Below are positions 15,236 to 24,683 of a stretch of DNA of 64,000 bases, piece after piece. The DNA comes from Polaribacter sp. Z022 (GTDB lineage: Bacteria > Bacteroidota > Bacteroidia > Flavobacteriales > Flavobacteriaceae): contig NZ_JALCZO010000003.1 in assembly GCF_023555495.1 (NCBI RefSeq), positions 558,001 to 622,000 on the forward strand. Reading direction: 5' to 3'. Every line of letters begins with the position of its first letter. Position 1 is the stretch's first letter. Below the pieces are notes generated by a model that worked only from the letters and a program-made list of their open reading frames with translations, was not told the DNA's origin and did no database searches. Both the position numbers and the translations under genes were made by a program.

Positions 15236-17254
15236 TTATTCTTTAATAATAAAAGCACCTTTTTGACCTGTGTAATAAAAAGGAATTTTATTAATTAAGC
15301 ACGTTTTTTCCCATCTTAAAATATAACTTTTATAATTAGAACCATCTGCAATAATTTGAGATGGTTTTATTTTTTTAATCATTCTTGTAAGATTTATTTT
15401 AGGTGAATATTGCAATACAATTATTGGCCTGTTTAAGTTAACAACATTATAAATACCTAGGCTATCTATTAGTAAAATATCTTTGTTATAAAACTTAATA
15501 TAGTTTTTAAAATTTATTTCTGCTACCTCATTAATTCCTTCTGAAACTTTGTAAGAACTTATACTGTTTTCTTTTTTTAGCTTTAAACTATCTAAATTAT
15601 GTTGTAAAAGTAATCGCTCTCCTATTCTTTTTCCTATTACAGAAAATCTACTTTTATGAAAAACAATAATTTCATTTTTGGTTTTATTTTGATTTAATTC
15701 TACCATAAAAACACCCTGTAATATTAATATAGAAATTAAAAAATATACTAATTTTTGGGGCGATTTTTTAATTAAGAAATAAACTCCTAAAATGATAAAT
15801 ATATAACAACAAATCATCATCAAAAATGAGATAAATATTTCTTTAAATAAAAATTCTTCTTGATGTGATATCCAACTAACAAAGGCATTCATTAAAGAAA
15901 TAATGGTTCCATAAAAATCTGCTAAAAACTGAGGAAGTATATTTATTAAAGAAGTAGCAATTACCAAAACACCTCCTATTAAAATTGCTCCTAAAAAAGG
16001 AATAATTACTAAATTAGAAGCTAAAAACAAACCAGGAAATTGTTGAAAATAATAAATACTTAAAGGTAAAATACCTGTTTGGGCAGCAATTGAAACAGTA
16101 AATAACTGCCAAAAGAAATCTATAATTTTATTTTTTGGTTTCCAAATAGAATAAATTTTTGGTTGGGTCCATAAAATACCAAAAACAGCCAAATAACTTA
16201 ATTGAAAACCAACATCAAACAAAAACATAGGTTTTATTAGTAACAAGAAAAACATTGAAGTTACAAACGAAAACGCTACAACATTCTTTCTATTAAAAGA
16301 CATTCCTATTGCTAAAAAAGTAAACATTGTAACAGCTCTAACCACAGAAGCAGAAAGTCCTGCAATAAAAGCAAACATCCATAAAAGAAAAACTATAACT
16401 ACAGTCTTTATAAATTTACCATATTTTAATTTTTCTAATGGTGTAAAAATAAACGATAAAATCAATAATATAATTCCTACATGTAAGCCAGAAACTGCTA
16501 AAATATGAATAGCTCCAGCTCTTTGATAATCTGTAATTAATTCTTTAGAAATATCTTGTCTCTGCCCCAATAATAAAGCATTAATTACTGCCAATTCATT
16601 ATCCTTAAAATTATATTTCTTTAACGATTTTTGAATCTGATTTCTAAATTTTGATGACAAACCAAATAGCGTATTTGATTTCGTATTTAATTTAAAAAAT
16701 TGGTTTTTATCAATAAATAATTGATGGTAAATTCCTTGTTTTTCTAAATAAGATTTATAATTAAATTGATGCGGATTTAAAGGTGGTATCAACTCTTTAA
16801 TTGCTGAACTTACAAGTAGTCTTTCATCTACTTTAAAAGGATTTATAACACTATCTTTTTTAACATTTAAAAGAATAACACCATTTGTTTTTACGGTATC
16901 TACATTAATAATTTTTGCTTCATATTTTAAATAGAAATTTCCTGGTTTTAAAACTTTATGAATTTGCAATACAATTTTAGAGTTGTCTTGTATATTATTT
17001 TCATAAAAAGAATCATAATTTCTATCATCATTTATTACTACAGAAGAAACACCAAGTAAAAAGAAGAGGGTAAATGCGATTAAAGTTCTTAAAACTTTGT
17101 TTTTAAAAATAAACAAAGTAATTGATAGAAGTCCTAAAACTAAAAATGTTTTTAGAAAACTAACAGTCCAAAAATTAGTAAAAAATTGAGAACATATTCC
17201 AAGAATCCCAAGCACAACAAAGTGCAAGGGTAAATAATTAAATAACCTTTTCAT
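15236..17254 (-). CDS. comEC: ComEC/Rec2-family DNA uptake channel without an intact nuclease domain
   Basis: 672 residues. Three to four hydrophobic helices and a soluble DUF4131-type domain form the N-terminal third. The Competence domain follows, with the hallmark AGAIHILAVSGLHVGII (about 246-262) and many helices up to ~510. The last ~150 residues keep the outline of the metallo-beta-lactamase domain (ending IIADGSNYKSYILRW...YYTGQKGAF) but lack the HxHxDH zinc motif, so any nuclease activity should be lost. It is the predicted inner-membrane channel for DNA import. It is last in an operon of surE, a small membrane protein, lpxB and an NlpC/P60 lipoprotein, with 37 bases to its neighbour. 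Confidence 0.9.
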   Translation of the reverse strand: MKRLFNYLPLHFVVLGILGICSQFFTNFWTVSFLKTFLVLGLLSITLFIFKNKVLRTLIAFTLFFLLGVSSVVINDDRNYDSFYENNIQDNSKIVLQIHKVLKPGNFYLKYEAKIINVDTVKTNGVILLNVKKDSVINPFKVDERLLVSSAIKELIPPLNPHQFNYKSYLEKQGIYHQLFIDKNQFFKLNTKSNTLFGLSSKFRNQIQKSLKKYNFKDNELAVINALLLGQRQDISKELITDYQRAGAIHILAVSGLHVGIILLILSFIFTPLEKLKYGKFIKTVVIVFLLWMFAFIAGLSASVVRAVTMFTFLAIGMSFNRKNVVAFSFVTSMFFLLLIKPMFLFDVGFQLSYLAVFGILWTQPKIYSIWKPKNKIIDFFWQLFTVSIAAQTGILPLSIYYFQQFPGLFLASNLVIIPFLGAILIGGVLVIATSLINILPQFLADFYGTIISLMNAFVSWISHQEEFLFKEIFISFLMMICCYIFIILGVYFLIKKSPQKLVYFLISILILQGVFMVELNQNKTKNEIIVFHKSRFSVIGKRIGERLLLQHNLDSLKLKKENSISSYKVSEGINEVAEINFKNYIKFYNKDILLIDSLGIYNVVNLNRPIIVLQYSPKINLTRMIKKIKPSQIIADGSNYKSYILRWEKTCLINKIPFYYTGQKGAFIIKE

Positions 17255-17291
17255 AGCAAGTTAAAGTTACTAAAAAAACTTTAATTGCTTA

Positions 17292-17774
17292 TTACAAGAT
17301 TTTTGTTGCTTTTACAAAGGCTTTTTTCCAGTATTTTTCTGACAAAGAAGAAACAATAACTCCTTTAGATGAAGTTGCGTGTACAAACCTAATGTGTCCT
17401 TTTATATTAGAAACCACCAAACCAACATGGTTTATCCTTCTTCTTCTATTAGAAGTTCTAAAAAATAATAAATCTCCTTTTTTAACTTTATTTAAAGAAA
17501 TTTTTTGTCCTTTTTTAGCCATGTCTCTAGAAACTCTAGGTAAGTGAACTTTTTCACTTCCAAAAGCAACAAATACAATTCCAGAACAATCCATTCCACT
17601 TCTAGTAGTACCACCAAATCTATATCTAACACCTTTATATTTTAGGGCTTCAGCTACAATTTTATCAACTTTAGATAATGGTGGTTTCTTTTTATTTTTA
17701 ACAACTGTTTTAGATGATGAACAAGAGCTCATCACCAAAGAAAAAACAACCATTAAAAACACTATTTTTTTCAA
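17292..17774 (-). CDS. NlpC/P60 (C40) peptidoglycan endopeptidase, lipoprotein
   Basis: 160 residues: a lipoprotein signal (VMSSC, Cys18), a short Lys-rich linker and one NlpC/P60 domain. The catalytic triad is visible as Cys63 in SGMDCSGIVF, His116 in INHVGLV and His132 in FVHATS. Enzymes of this kind cut D-Glu-meso-DAP bonds of the cell-wall stem peptide. The gene lies 7 bases after lpxB and 37 before comEC, an arrangement suggesting co-transcription. Confidence 0.9.
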   Translation of the reverse strand: MKKIVFLMVVFSLVMSSCSSSKTVVKNKKKPPLSKVDKIVAEALKYKGVRYRFGGTTRSGMDCSGIVFVAFGSEKVHLPRVSRDMAKKGQKISLNKVKKGDLLFFRTSNRRRRINHVGLVVSNIKGHIRFVHATSSKGVIVSSLSEKYWKKAFVKATKIL

Positions 17775-17781
17775 ACTGATA

Positions 17782-18891
17782 CTATTTTAATTTGCTTACA
17801 ATTTGTTTGGCAACTTTTTCTGAAGCTCCTTTACCTCCTAATTTAGATTCTAACTCAAAATACTCTAAAAACAATTGTTCTCTATAATCTTCATCTAAAA
17901 TTTTAGTTAATTCTGTTTTTAAATTTTTTGTATTAAAATCATTCTGAATTAACTCTTTAACCACTTCTTTATCCATTATTAAATTTACCAAAGAAATAAA
18001 TTTTAAAGTGATAATTCTTTTGGCTATTTGATAAGAAATATTTCCTCCTTTATAGCAAACAACTTGTGGTACTTTAAACAATGCTGTTTCTAAAGTTGCT
18101 GTACCAGAGGCAACCAAAGCAGCATAAGAAATACTTAATAAATCGTAAGTTTTATTATTTATAAAACTTACTTTTTTATTTCCTATAATATTTTTGTAAA
18201 AACTTAAATCTTGACTTGGAGCTCCAGCAATTACGAATTGATAATCAGAAAAATCATCAATTAAAGACAACATTACAGAAAGCATTTTGGTAATTTCTTG
18301 CTTTCTACTTCCTGGTAACAAAGCTATAATAGGCTTGTTTGATAAGTTATATTCTTTTTTAAATGCTATTTCATCTACTTGTTTTCTATCAGCAATTCCA
18401 TCAATTAAAGGATGACCTACAAAATTTACATCATAACCTTGTTTTTTGTAAAATTCTTTCTCAAAAGGAAGAATTACAAACATAGTATCTACATCTCTTT
18501 TAATATCTTTTACTCTACTTGCTCTACTTGCCCAAACTTGTGGAGAAATGTAATAATTTGTTTTAAAACCTTGTTGTTTAGCCCATTTTGCTACACGTAA
18601 ATTAAACCCTGAATTATCAATAAAAATAATTACATCTGGGTTAAATTGAGAAATATCTTTTTTACAAAACTTTATAAAACCTAATACTTTAGAAAGATTC
18701 ATTAAAACTTCGAAAAAACCCATAAATGCTCTTTCTTTATAATGACTTACTAAGGTTCCTCCTACATTTTTCATTAAATCTCCTCCCCAAAATCTAATGT
18801 CGGCATTTGTATCTTCTTTACACAACTCCTTCATTAAATTTGCTCCATGTAAATCTCCAGAAGCTTCACCAGCAATAATATAATATTTCAT
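17782..18891 (-). CDS. lpxB: Lipid-A-disaccharide synthase
   Basis: 369 residues, the usual length. GT19 family hallmarks are YIIAGEASGDLHGANLM at the N-terminus, NYYISPQVWASR, VGHPLIDG, LLPGSRKQEI and VASGTATLETAL. It joins UDP-2,3-diacylglucosamine and lipid X to make the lipid A disaccharide at the inner membrane. Its location between surE/small membrane protein and the NlpC/P60 gene makes it part of a tight minus-strand operon. Confidence 0.95.
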   Translation of the reverse strand: MKYYIIAGEASGDLHGANLMKELCKEDTNADIRFWGGDLMKNVGGTLVSHYKERAFMGFFEVLMNLSKVLGFIKFCKKDISQFNPDVIIFIDNSGFNLRVAKWAKQQGFKTNYYISPQVWASRASRVKDIKRDVDTMFVILPFEKEFYKKQGYDVNFVGHPLIDGIADRKQVDEIAFKKEYNLSNKPIIALLPGSRKQEITKMLSVMLSLIDDFSDYQFVIAGAPSQDLSFYKNIIGNKKVSFINNKTYDLLSISYAALVASGTATLETALFKVPQVVCYKGGNISYQIAKRIITLKFISLVNLIMDKEVVKELIQNDFNTKNLKTELTKILDEDYREQLFLEYFELESKLGGKGASEKVAKQIVSKLK

Positions 18892-18901
18892 GTTTTCTAT
18901 A

Positions 18902-19189
18902 TTAGAAAAATTTTAAAACTAGAGTTGTAAATGCTATTAAAATAGTAGCTAATAAAACCCCTTTAGCTTTATTGTCTTGTTTCTTTTTTAAAAAGATAAA
19001 GAATACAAATAGATTTGGTATTGCAGCCAAAGACAATACTTTTCCATACAATTTCCCTTCTTTTATCAACTCTAAAGTTTCGTAAAAACCAAACTTAGAT
19101 ATGTATTCTAAATATATAAACACACCTCCAAAAGTGGCAAATAATGAAACTAAAACACCAATTAAAATATGTTTTTTTACAGTTCCCAA
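18902..19189 (-). CDS. Small membrane protein of unknown function
   Basis: 95 residues with three hydrophobic helices (about 8-27, 50-67 and 75-93), the first two separated by an amphipathic stretch FGFYETLELIKEGKLYG, and a KKKQDNKAK loop. The start overlaps the end of surE by 13 bases and the stop is 10 bases before lpxB, so it is expressed with both. I recognise no named domain; the position between surE and lpxB suggests a conserved but uncharacterised envelope protein. Confidence 0.75.
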   Translation of the reverse strand: MGTVKKHILIGVLVSLFATFGGVFIYLEYISKFGFYETLELIKEGKLYGKVLSLAAIPNLFVFFIFLKKKQDNKAKGVLLATILIAFTTLVLKFF

Positions 19190-19947
19190 GAATTTAATTT
19201 TTGAATCATATGGTGTGCAGTCATATCAAACTGAACTGGTACAACAGAAACATATCCATTTTCTAAAGCATAAATATCTGTATCCTGACCTTTGTCTTTG
19301 TTAACAAACTCGCCAGAAAGCCAATAATATTCTTTACCCATAGGGTTTTTACGTTTATCAAAATCTTCTCGCCAATATCCATTTGCTTGTCTGCAAATTT
19401 TAACACCTTTTATTTCTTCCTTTTTTAATTTAGGAATATTTACATTTAAAACAATTCCTTCTGGTATTCCATTTAACAAAGCATTTAATGTTATGCTTTT
19501 AATATACTCTTCAGCTGGTTTAAAATCTGCATGCCATTTAAAGTCTAACAAAGAAAATCCTATTGCAGGTATACCTTCAATTCCTGCTTCTAAAGCAGCA
19601 CTCATAGTTCCTGAATAAATTACGCTTATTGATGCATTAGAACCATGATTAATACCAGAAACACATAAATCTGGTTTTCTATTTAAAATTTCATTCACAG
19701 CCATTTTAACACAATCTGCAGGTGTACCAGAACAAGTATACTCTAATTGTGGGCCTTCATCTATAGTTATTGGATTACAAGTTAAAACATTATCTACTGT
19801 AATTGCATGCCCCATTCCACTTTGTGGACTATCAGGTGCAACAACAACAACTTCTCCTATTTTATTCATTATTCTAATTAGAGCTCTTAATCCTGGAGCT
19901 GTAATTCCATCATCATTAGTAATTAAAATTAATGGTTTGTCTTGCAT
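19177..19947 (-). CDS. surE: 5'/3'-nucleotidase SurE
   Basis: 256 residues. The N-terminal LITNDDGITAPGL carries the metal-binding Asp-Asp pair; GMGHAIT, CSGTPADCVK and SGINHGSNASISVIYSGTMSAA are the remaining SurE signatures. It is a metal-dependent cytosolic phosphatase of nucleoside 5'- and 3'-monophosphates. First gene of the minus-strand operon leading through lpxB to comEC; a TACATTTG -7-like box (minus strand, 19965-19972) lies 18 bases upstream. The 243-base divergent gap to the Prc gene holds no other feature I can support. Confidence 0.95.
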   Translation of the reverse strand: MQDKPLILITNDDGITAPGLRALIRIMNKIGEVVVVAPDSPQSGMGHAITVDNVLTCNPITIDEGPQLEYTCSGTPADCVKMAVNEILNRKPDLCVSGINHGSNASISVIYSGTMSAALEAGIEGIPAIGFSLLDFKWHADFKPAEEYIKSITLNALLNGIPEGIVLNVNIPKLKKEEIKGVKICRQANGYWREDFDKRKNPMGKEYYWLSGEFVNKDKGQDTDIYALENGYVSVVPVQFDMTAHHMIQKLNSWEL

Positions 19948-20190
19948 ATTTTAAATTTTAATTACAAATGTAATTGATTTTAACTGTTTTCTTTTTAACA
20001 TTTTGTAAAGAATAATTTTTCTCTTTTTTACGTAACATTGTGTTTAACAACCAAAATTTATACTAAACAAACCATTTAATTCTTTTTAAAAGAATACAAC
20101 ACTAACAGTAATTAGAAAAATTTGGCATTATTTTAGTAGTTTAGCAAAGCACAACTTGTAATAAACAAACAAAATCACGACAGAAGATTT

Positions 20191-22320
20191 ATGAAGACGA
20201 AATTAAAAATTACCTCATTTATATTAGCATCTCTAATACTTGTTTGCAGTGTGCAAACGCAAGCAACAAATTCAATAAACAATTCAGATCCAGAAAAAGA
20301 TAAAATCTTAGTTTATATTTTAAGAAATATTTTAACTAGAAGTCATTTTGTTGTAAAACATATGAATGATGATTTTTCTGAATATGTTTTTAATGAATTT
20401 ATTAACGGTTTAGATCCTAATAAAAGGTATTTTACTCAAAAAGACATCAAAGATTTTTCTCAATATAAATATGATATTGATAATCAATTATTAAATGAAG
20501 ATGTTACTTTTTACAACTTAGTATATGAAAGATTTACAAGTAAAATTAAAAATGCTAAATCTTATTATGGAGACTTGTTAGCACAACCTTTTAATTTTAA
20601 TAAAAAAGAAACAATTGATGTAGATTATGATAAAATTCCTTTTGCCAAAAACGAAAACAAGCTTATAGATCATTGGCGTAAACAATTAAAATTAAGCACA
20701 TTAATTAGAATTCAAAATAAAATTGAAAAACAAGAAGCTGCAATTTTAAAAGATAAAAAATTTAAAAAAAGAAAGTTTAAAGAACTAGAAAAAGAAGCAA
20801 GATTAGAGGTTCTAAAAAACATGGATGATCTTTACGTAAGAATTGAAGAGTTAGAACATGAAGATTGGTTTTCTACTTTTTTAAATAGTGTAGTTGGTGC
20901 ATTTGACCCTCACACAACTTATATGGCACCAAATATTAAAGAAAGATTTGACCAAGACATGTCTGGAAAATTAGAAGGTATTGGAGCTAGATTACAAAAA
21001 AAAGGAATTTATACGCATGTGTTTGAATTAGTTTCTGGAGGTCCTGCTTGGAAACAAGGAGAATTAGAAGCTGGCGATATTATTTTAGAAGTAGCTCAAG
21101 GAAGAAAAAAACCTTTAGATATTGTTGGTATGCGTTTAGATGATGCCATTAAATTTATAAAAGGAAAAAAAGGAACAGAAGTAAGACTTACTGTTAAGAA
21201 AAAAATGGATGGTTCTACTAAAATAATTTCTATAATTAGAGATGTAGTAGAGTTAGAAGAAACTTTTGTTAAATCTAGTATTGTAGAAAAAGATGGTAAA
21301 AAATACGGAATTATTGATTTACCAAAATTCTACATTAACTTTAATGAAGCTAACTATAGAGATTCTGCTAAAGACATGGAAAAAGAAATTGAACGTTTAA
21401 AAAGCGAAGGTGTTTCTGGTTTAATTGTCGATTTAAGAAATAATGGAGGTGGATCTTTAAAAACAGCTATAGAAATTAGTGGTTTATTTATTAATCAAGG
21501 CCCTATTGTTCAAATTAAATATAGAGGAGAAAATCCTATCGTTAAAAAAGATATAGATCCAAAAATACAATGGGATGGAGCTGTAGTAGTTTTAGTAAAT
21601 GAATTTTCTGCATCTGCATCAGAAATATTTGCTGCTGCTATGCAAGATTATAAAAGAGCAGTTATTATTGGTGGAAATCAAACTTATGGAAAAGGAACTG
21701 TACAAAGTGTTTTACCTATAAATCAATTTACCAAATACAATAAAAACTTAGGTGCCTTAAAAATGACTATTCAAAAATTCTATAGAATTAATGGAGGTTC
21801 TACTCAAATTGAAGGAGTATATTCTGATATTGCAATACCAAGTAGATATAGTTATATGAAATTTGGTGAAAGAGATTTAGAAGGTGCTTTAATTTGGGAT
21901 AAAGTAAAGCAAGCAGATTATATTCAAACAAATTCTTATGAAAACTTTTCTGATGTAATTTTTAATAGTAAACAAAGAATTGCAGCGGATTCTAAATTTA
22001 AATTAATTAATGAATATGCTAAATGGTTAAAAGAAAATCAAGATGATACTTCATATTCTTTAAATTATAAAATGTTTGCAAAAGAAAATGAGGTTCGAGA
22101 AAAAAATGCTGAAAAATTTAAATATGTTTTCGATTACAAATCAGATTTAATATTTACATCACCAAAATACGAACAACTACTTTTTAAAAACGATACTGCT
22201 TTAGCAGACAAAAGAATTGCATGGCATAAAAATTTATCTAAAGATGTTTATGTTTTTGAAGCTCTAAATGTTTTAAGCGAATTAAAATTAACTTCTGCTA
22301 ATAAAATAGTTAAACACTAA
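20191..22320 (+). CDS. prc: Tail-specific carboxy-terminal processing protease (S41, Prc/Tsp)
   Basis: 709 residues with an N-terminal signal peptide (LILVCSVQTQA). The long N-terminal DUF3340-type helical region is followed by a PDZ domain (about 245-335, FELVSGGPAWKQGELEAGD), then the S41 protease core with SASASEIFAAAMQDY (catalytic Ser475) and TYGKGTVQ (Lys501), and a C-terminal helical region. It degrades periplasmic proteins from the C-terminus. It is divergent from surE and is followed by a clear terminator (22348-22376). Confidence 0.94.
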   Translation: MKTKLKITSFILASLILVCSVQTQATNSINNSDPEKDKILVYILRNILTRSHFVVKHMNDDFSEYVFNEFINGLDPNKRYFTQKDIKDFSQYKYDIDNQLLNEDVTFYNLVYERFTSKIKNAKSYYGDLLAQPFNFNKKETIDVDYDKIPFAKNENKLIDHWRKQLKLSTLIRIQNKIEKQEAAILKDKKFKKRKFKELEKEARLEVLKNMDDLYVRIEELEHEDWFSTFLNSVVGAFDPHTTYMAPNIKERFDQDMSGKLEGIGARLQKKGIYTHVFELVSGGPAWKQGELEAGDIILEVAQGRKKPLDIVGMRLDDAIKFIKGKKGTEVRLTVKKKMDGSTKIISIIRDVVELEETFVKSSIVEKDGKKYGIIDLPKFYINFNEANYRDSAKDMEKEIERLKSEGVSGLIVDLRNNGGGSLKTAIEISGLFINQGPIVQIKYRGENPIVKKDIDPKIQWDGAVVVLVNEFSASASEIFAAAMQDYKRAVIIGGNQTYGKGTVQSVLPINQFTKYNKNLGALKMTIQKFYRINGGSTQIEGVYSDIAIPSRYSYMKFGERDLEGALIWDKVKQADYIQTNSYENFSDVIFNSKQRIAADSKFKLINEYAKWLKENQDDTSYSLNYKMFAKENEVREKNAEKFKYVFDYKSDLIFTSPKYEQLLFKNDTALADKRIAWHKNLSKDVYVFEALNVLSELKLTSANKIVKH

Positions 22321-22347
22321 AATTTAATACAATTTTAAAAATACTAT

Positions 22348-22376
22348 AACCTGATAATATTTTTTATTATCAGGTT
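22348..22376 (+). terminator. Rho-independent terminator after prc
   Basis: AACCTGATAATA (22348-22359) and TATTATCAGGTT (22365-22376) form a 12-bp stem closed by a T-rich loop and followed by a T-run. It ends 17 bases before the thioesterase start. Confidence 0.85.
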
Positions 22377-22392
22377 TTTAAATATCCAAAAA

Positions 22393-22833
22393 ATGAGTTT
22401 TAAAGTAACTTTTACAACAAAATGGGCAGATTTTGACCCAAACAGACATATGCGTCACACAGCATACAATGATTATGCAGCAGAATTAAGAGTACGTTAT
22501 TTTAGAGATCAAAATTTCTCTATCAATGATTTTACCAAACACAATATTGGACCTATACTTTTTACAGAAGAAACTTCTTTTAGAAAAGAAATTCATTTAG
22601 GAGAAAATATAACTGTAGATTTTAAAATAGCTGGTTTATCTAAAAACAATGAACGCTGGAAAATTACCCATCAAATTTTTAACGAAGCTGGTAAATTATC
22701 TGCAATTGTAAAAGTTTATGGAGCTTGGATTGATTTAACAAAAAGAAAGTTAACAACACCTCCAAAAGAAGCACAACACCTTTTTGATAATGCTGAAAAA
22801 AGTGAAGACTATAAAGAAATTATAATGACATAA
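22393..22833 (+). CDS. Acyl-CoA thioesterase, hotdog-fold (4HBT-like)
   Basis: 146 residues forming a single hotdog domain. WADFDPNRHMRHTAYNDYAA contains the Asp and the HMR/H..Y...A helix of the YbgC/4HBT group, and ITVDFKIAGLSKNNERWKITHQIF is the central sheet. It is a cytosolic thioester hydrolase; acyl substrate unknown. It stands between two terminators, so is a single-gene unit on the plus strand. Confidence 0.85.
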   Translation: MSFKVTFTTKWADFDPNRHMRHTAYNDYAAELRVRYFRDQNFSINDFTKHNIGPILFTEETSFRKEIHLGENITVDFKIAGLSKNNERWKITHQIFNEAGKLSAIVKVYGAWIDLTKRKLTTPPKEAQHLFDNAEKSEDYKEIIMT

Positions 22834-22840
22834 TACTAAA

Positions 22841-22871
22841 CAAAAAAACCTCCAAATTGGAGGTTTTTTTG
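22841..22871. terminator. Bidirectional terminator between thioesterase and SGLT genes
   Basis: CAAAAAAACCTCC (22841-22853) and GGAGGTTTTTTTG (22859-22871) form a 13-bp stem with a 5-base loop and A/T runs on both sides. The flanking genes are convergent, so it can serve both. Confidence 0.88.
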
Positions 22872-22889
22872 TTTATAAATGTTGTTTTT

Positions 22890-24518
22890 TTACCAGAATA
22901 AAGAATAAAGAACTGCAAGTAATATACATACAATCATAGATCCAATATTAAACAACGGAGTTGTTTTAAATAAATCTTTAGAAATTTCAATTCCTTTAGG
23001 ATCATCAGCTCCTTTATTTTGAATGTTACTCATTATAACAATTATAACAATTGTTAATAAAGTAGTTATACCCATTTGGTGCATCCAAGGCTCGAAAACT
23101 GGAATAGGAATAAATTTTAATGCTAATGCAATTGGTATTGATAATACAGCTCCCCAAATTGCAGCGTTGTTTGTAGTTTTTTTCCAGAATAAACCTAATA
23201 AGAAAACTGCTAAAATACCTGGACTCACAATTCCTGTATATTCTTGTATAAATTGAAATGCTTGATCAATACCCCCTAATAATGGAGCTACAATAACAGC
23301 AATCAATAAAGAAACTGCAGCAGAAATTCTACCTACATTAACAGTAGTTTTATCATCTGCATTTTTATTAATGTATTGTTTATAAATATCCATTGTAAAA
23401 ATAGTAGAAGTAGAATTTAACATAGAAGCTAAAGAAGAAACAACTGCAGCAGCTAAAGCAGCAAAAGCAACACCTTTAAGTCCTGTTGGTAAAAACTGTA
23501 ACAACCAAGGGTAAGCTTTATCAGCTTGTTCTGCAGAAGGCATATTTAACATACCTACTTCTCCTAAATTTGCCATAATAGATGGGTCATTAACCATTAC
23601 ATAAGCAGCTATTCCAGGAATTACAACAATTAACGGAATTACTAGTTTTAAAAATGCTGCTAATAAAATACCTTTTTGAGATTCTTTTAAAGATTTTGCA
23701 GCTAAAGTTCTTTGAATAATATATTGGTTGAATCCCCAGTAATATAAATTGGCAACCCATAAACCACCAACTAACACCCAGATACCAGGTAAGTTTACAT
23801 AATTGTCATTAGTTTCTTCTAAAATCATATGAAACTTCTCTGGAGCAGCTTCTACTACTTTAGAAAAACCAGCTAACATTCCTTCTCCACCAGAAACTGT
23901 ATTTAAAGCTAAATAAGTAGTTACTAAACCTCCTAAAACTAAAAACACTACTTGTATTACATCTGTCCATGCAACTGCAGACAAACCTCCATATAATGAA
24001 TATGCTGCTGCAAATAAAGCAAGACCTATTATGGCATACATCATATCTACACCCATAATAGTTTCTATTGCTAAACCTCCTAAATATAAAACTGAAGCAA
24101 GATTTACAAACACATAAAGACCTAACCAAAAAACAGCTAAAATAGTTTTTAAGTTTGTTGAAAAACGTTTTTCAACAAATTCAGGTATTGTATATAAGCC
24201 TTTTTCAATAAAGATTGGTAAAAAATATTTACCTACTATTATTAATGTTAAAGCTGCCATCCATTCATAAGAAGCAATTGCAATACCCAAAGCAAAACCA
24301 GAACCAGACATTCCAATAAATTGCTCTGCAGAAATATTTGCTGCAATTAAAGACGTACCAATAGCCCACCAAGGTAGAGATTTACTTGCCAAAAAGTAAT
24401 CTTCTGCATTCTTTTGATGCCCCTCTTTGTCTCGAGAAACCCATAATCCTACACCTAAAATTAAAATGGCATAAGCTATGAAGACTATATAGTCCCACAT
24501 TTCAAAACCTGCTGTCAT
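22890..24518 (-). CDS. Sodium/galactose-type symporter (vSGLT-like, SSS family)
   Basis: 542 residues, about 14 transmembrane helices. Sequence segments such as VGLWVSRDKEGHQK, LIAANISAEQFIGMSGSG, SVLYLGGLAIETIMG, WVANLYYWGFNQYIIQRT and FQFIQEYTGIVSPGILAVF are very close to what I recall of Vibrio vSGLT, the structurally known Na+/galactose transporter, and the length is nearly identical. Gln/Asn/Tyr positions of the sugar site appear kept in NQYIIQR. It should carry galactose (or glucose) with Na+ across the inner membrane. It is divergent from the GntR-type regulator and the galM-galK-galT operon, which supports galactose as substrate. Confidence 0.93.
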   Translation of the reverse strand: MTAGFEMWDYIVFIAYAILILGVGLWVSRDKEGHQKNAEDYFLASKSLPWWAIGTSLIAANISAEQFIGMSGSGFALGIAIASYEWMAALTLIIVGKYFLPIFIEKGLYTIPEFVEKRFSTNLKTILAVFWLGLYVFVNLASVLYLGGLAIETIMGVDMMYAIIGLALFAAAYSLYGGLSAVAWTDVIQVVFLVLGGLVTTYLALNTVSGGEGMLAGFSKVVEAAPEKFHMILEETNDNYVNLPGIWVLVGGLWVANLYYWGFNQYIIQRTLAAKSLKESQKGILLAAFLKLVIPLIVVIPGIAAYVMVNDPSIMANLGEVGMLNMPSAEQADKAYPWLLQFLPTGLKGVAFAALAAAVVSSLASMLNSTSTIFTMDIYKQYINKNADDKTTVNVGRISAAVSLLIAVIVAPLLGGIDQAFQFIQEYTGIVSPGILAVFLLGLFWKKTTNNAAIWGAVLSIPIALALKFIPIPVFEPWMHQMGITTLLTIVIIVIMSNIQNKGADDPKGIEISKDLFKTTPLFNIGSMIVCILLAVLYSLFW

Positions 24519-24554
24519 AATCGTTAATTTGTTTAGTTATTTATTAATTTTAAT

Positions 24555-24562
24555 CAAATATA
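24555..24562 (-). promoter_or_regulatory. Candidate -7 box for the symporter gene
   Basis: On the minus strand the octamer reads TATATTTG, an exact fit to the Bacteroidetes -7 consensus TAnnTTTG, 36 bases before the symporter ATG. No TTG is at the usual distance upstream, so the call rests on the -7 box alone. Confidence 0.4.
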
Positions 24563-24667
24563 TGCATATAAAATATAGAAATGTATCTGAGGTTCCAAAA
24601 GTATGTCCCTCTCAGTACATATTTTTCAAACTGGTAGGGTTAGGTAGGTTTTTTGTAAATTTTAACT

Positions 24668-24675
24668 TATATTTG
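24668..24675 (+). promoter_or_regulatory. Candidate -7 box for the gal regulator/operon
   Basis: TATATTTG, an exact TAnnTTTG match, lies 8 bases before the regulator ATG at 24684, which would put transcription start almost at the ATG (leaderless or near-leaderless message). An imperfect dyad, GTATCTGAG (from ~24583) facing CTCAGTAC (to ~24618), lies between the two divergent promoters and is a candidate operator for the regulator. Confidence 0.4.
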
Positions 24676-24683
24676 TAGGTACA

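Noticed and set aside
20121..20144. TTGGCA...TTTAG promoter-like text before prc
   Set aside because: It fits neither the TAnnTTTG/-33 spacing nor the GG-N10-GC rule exactly.
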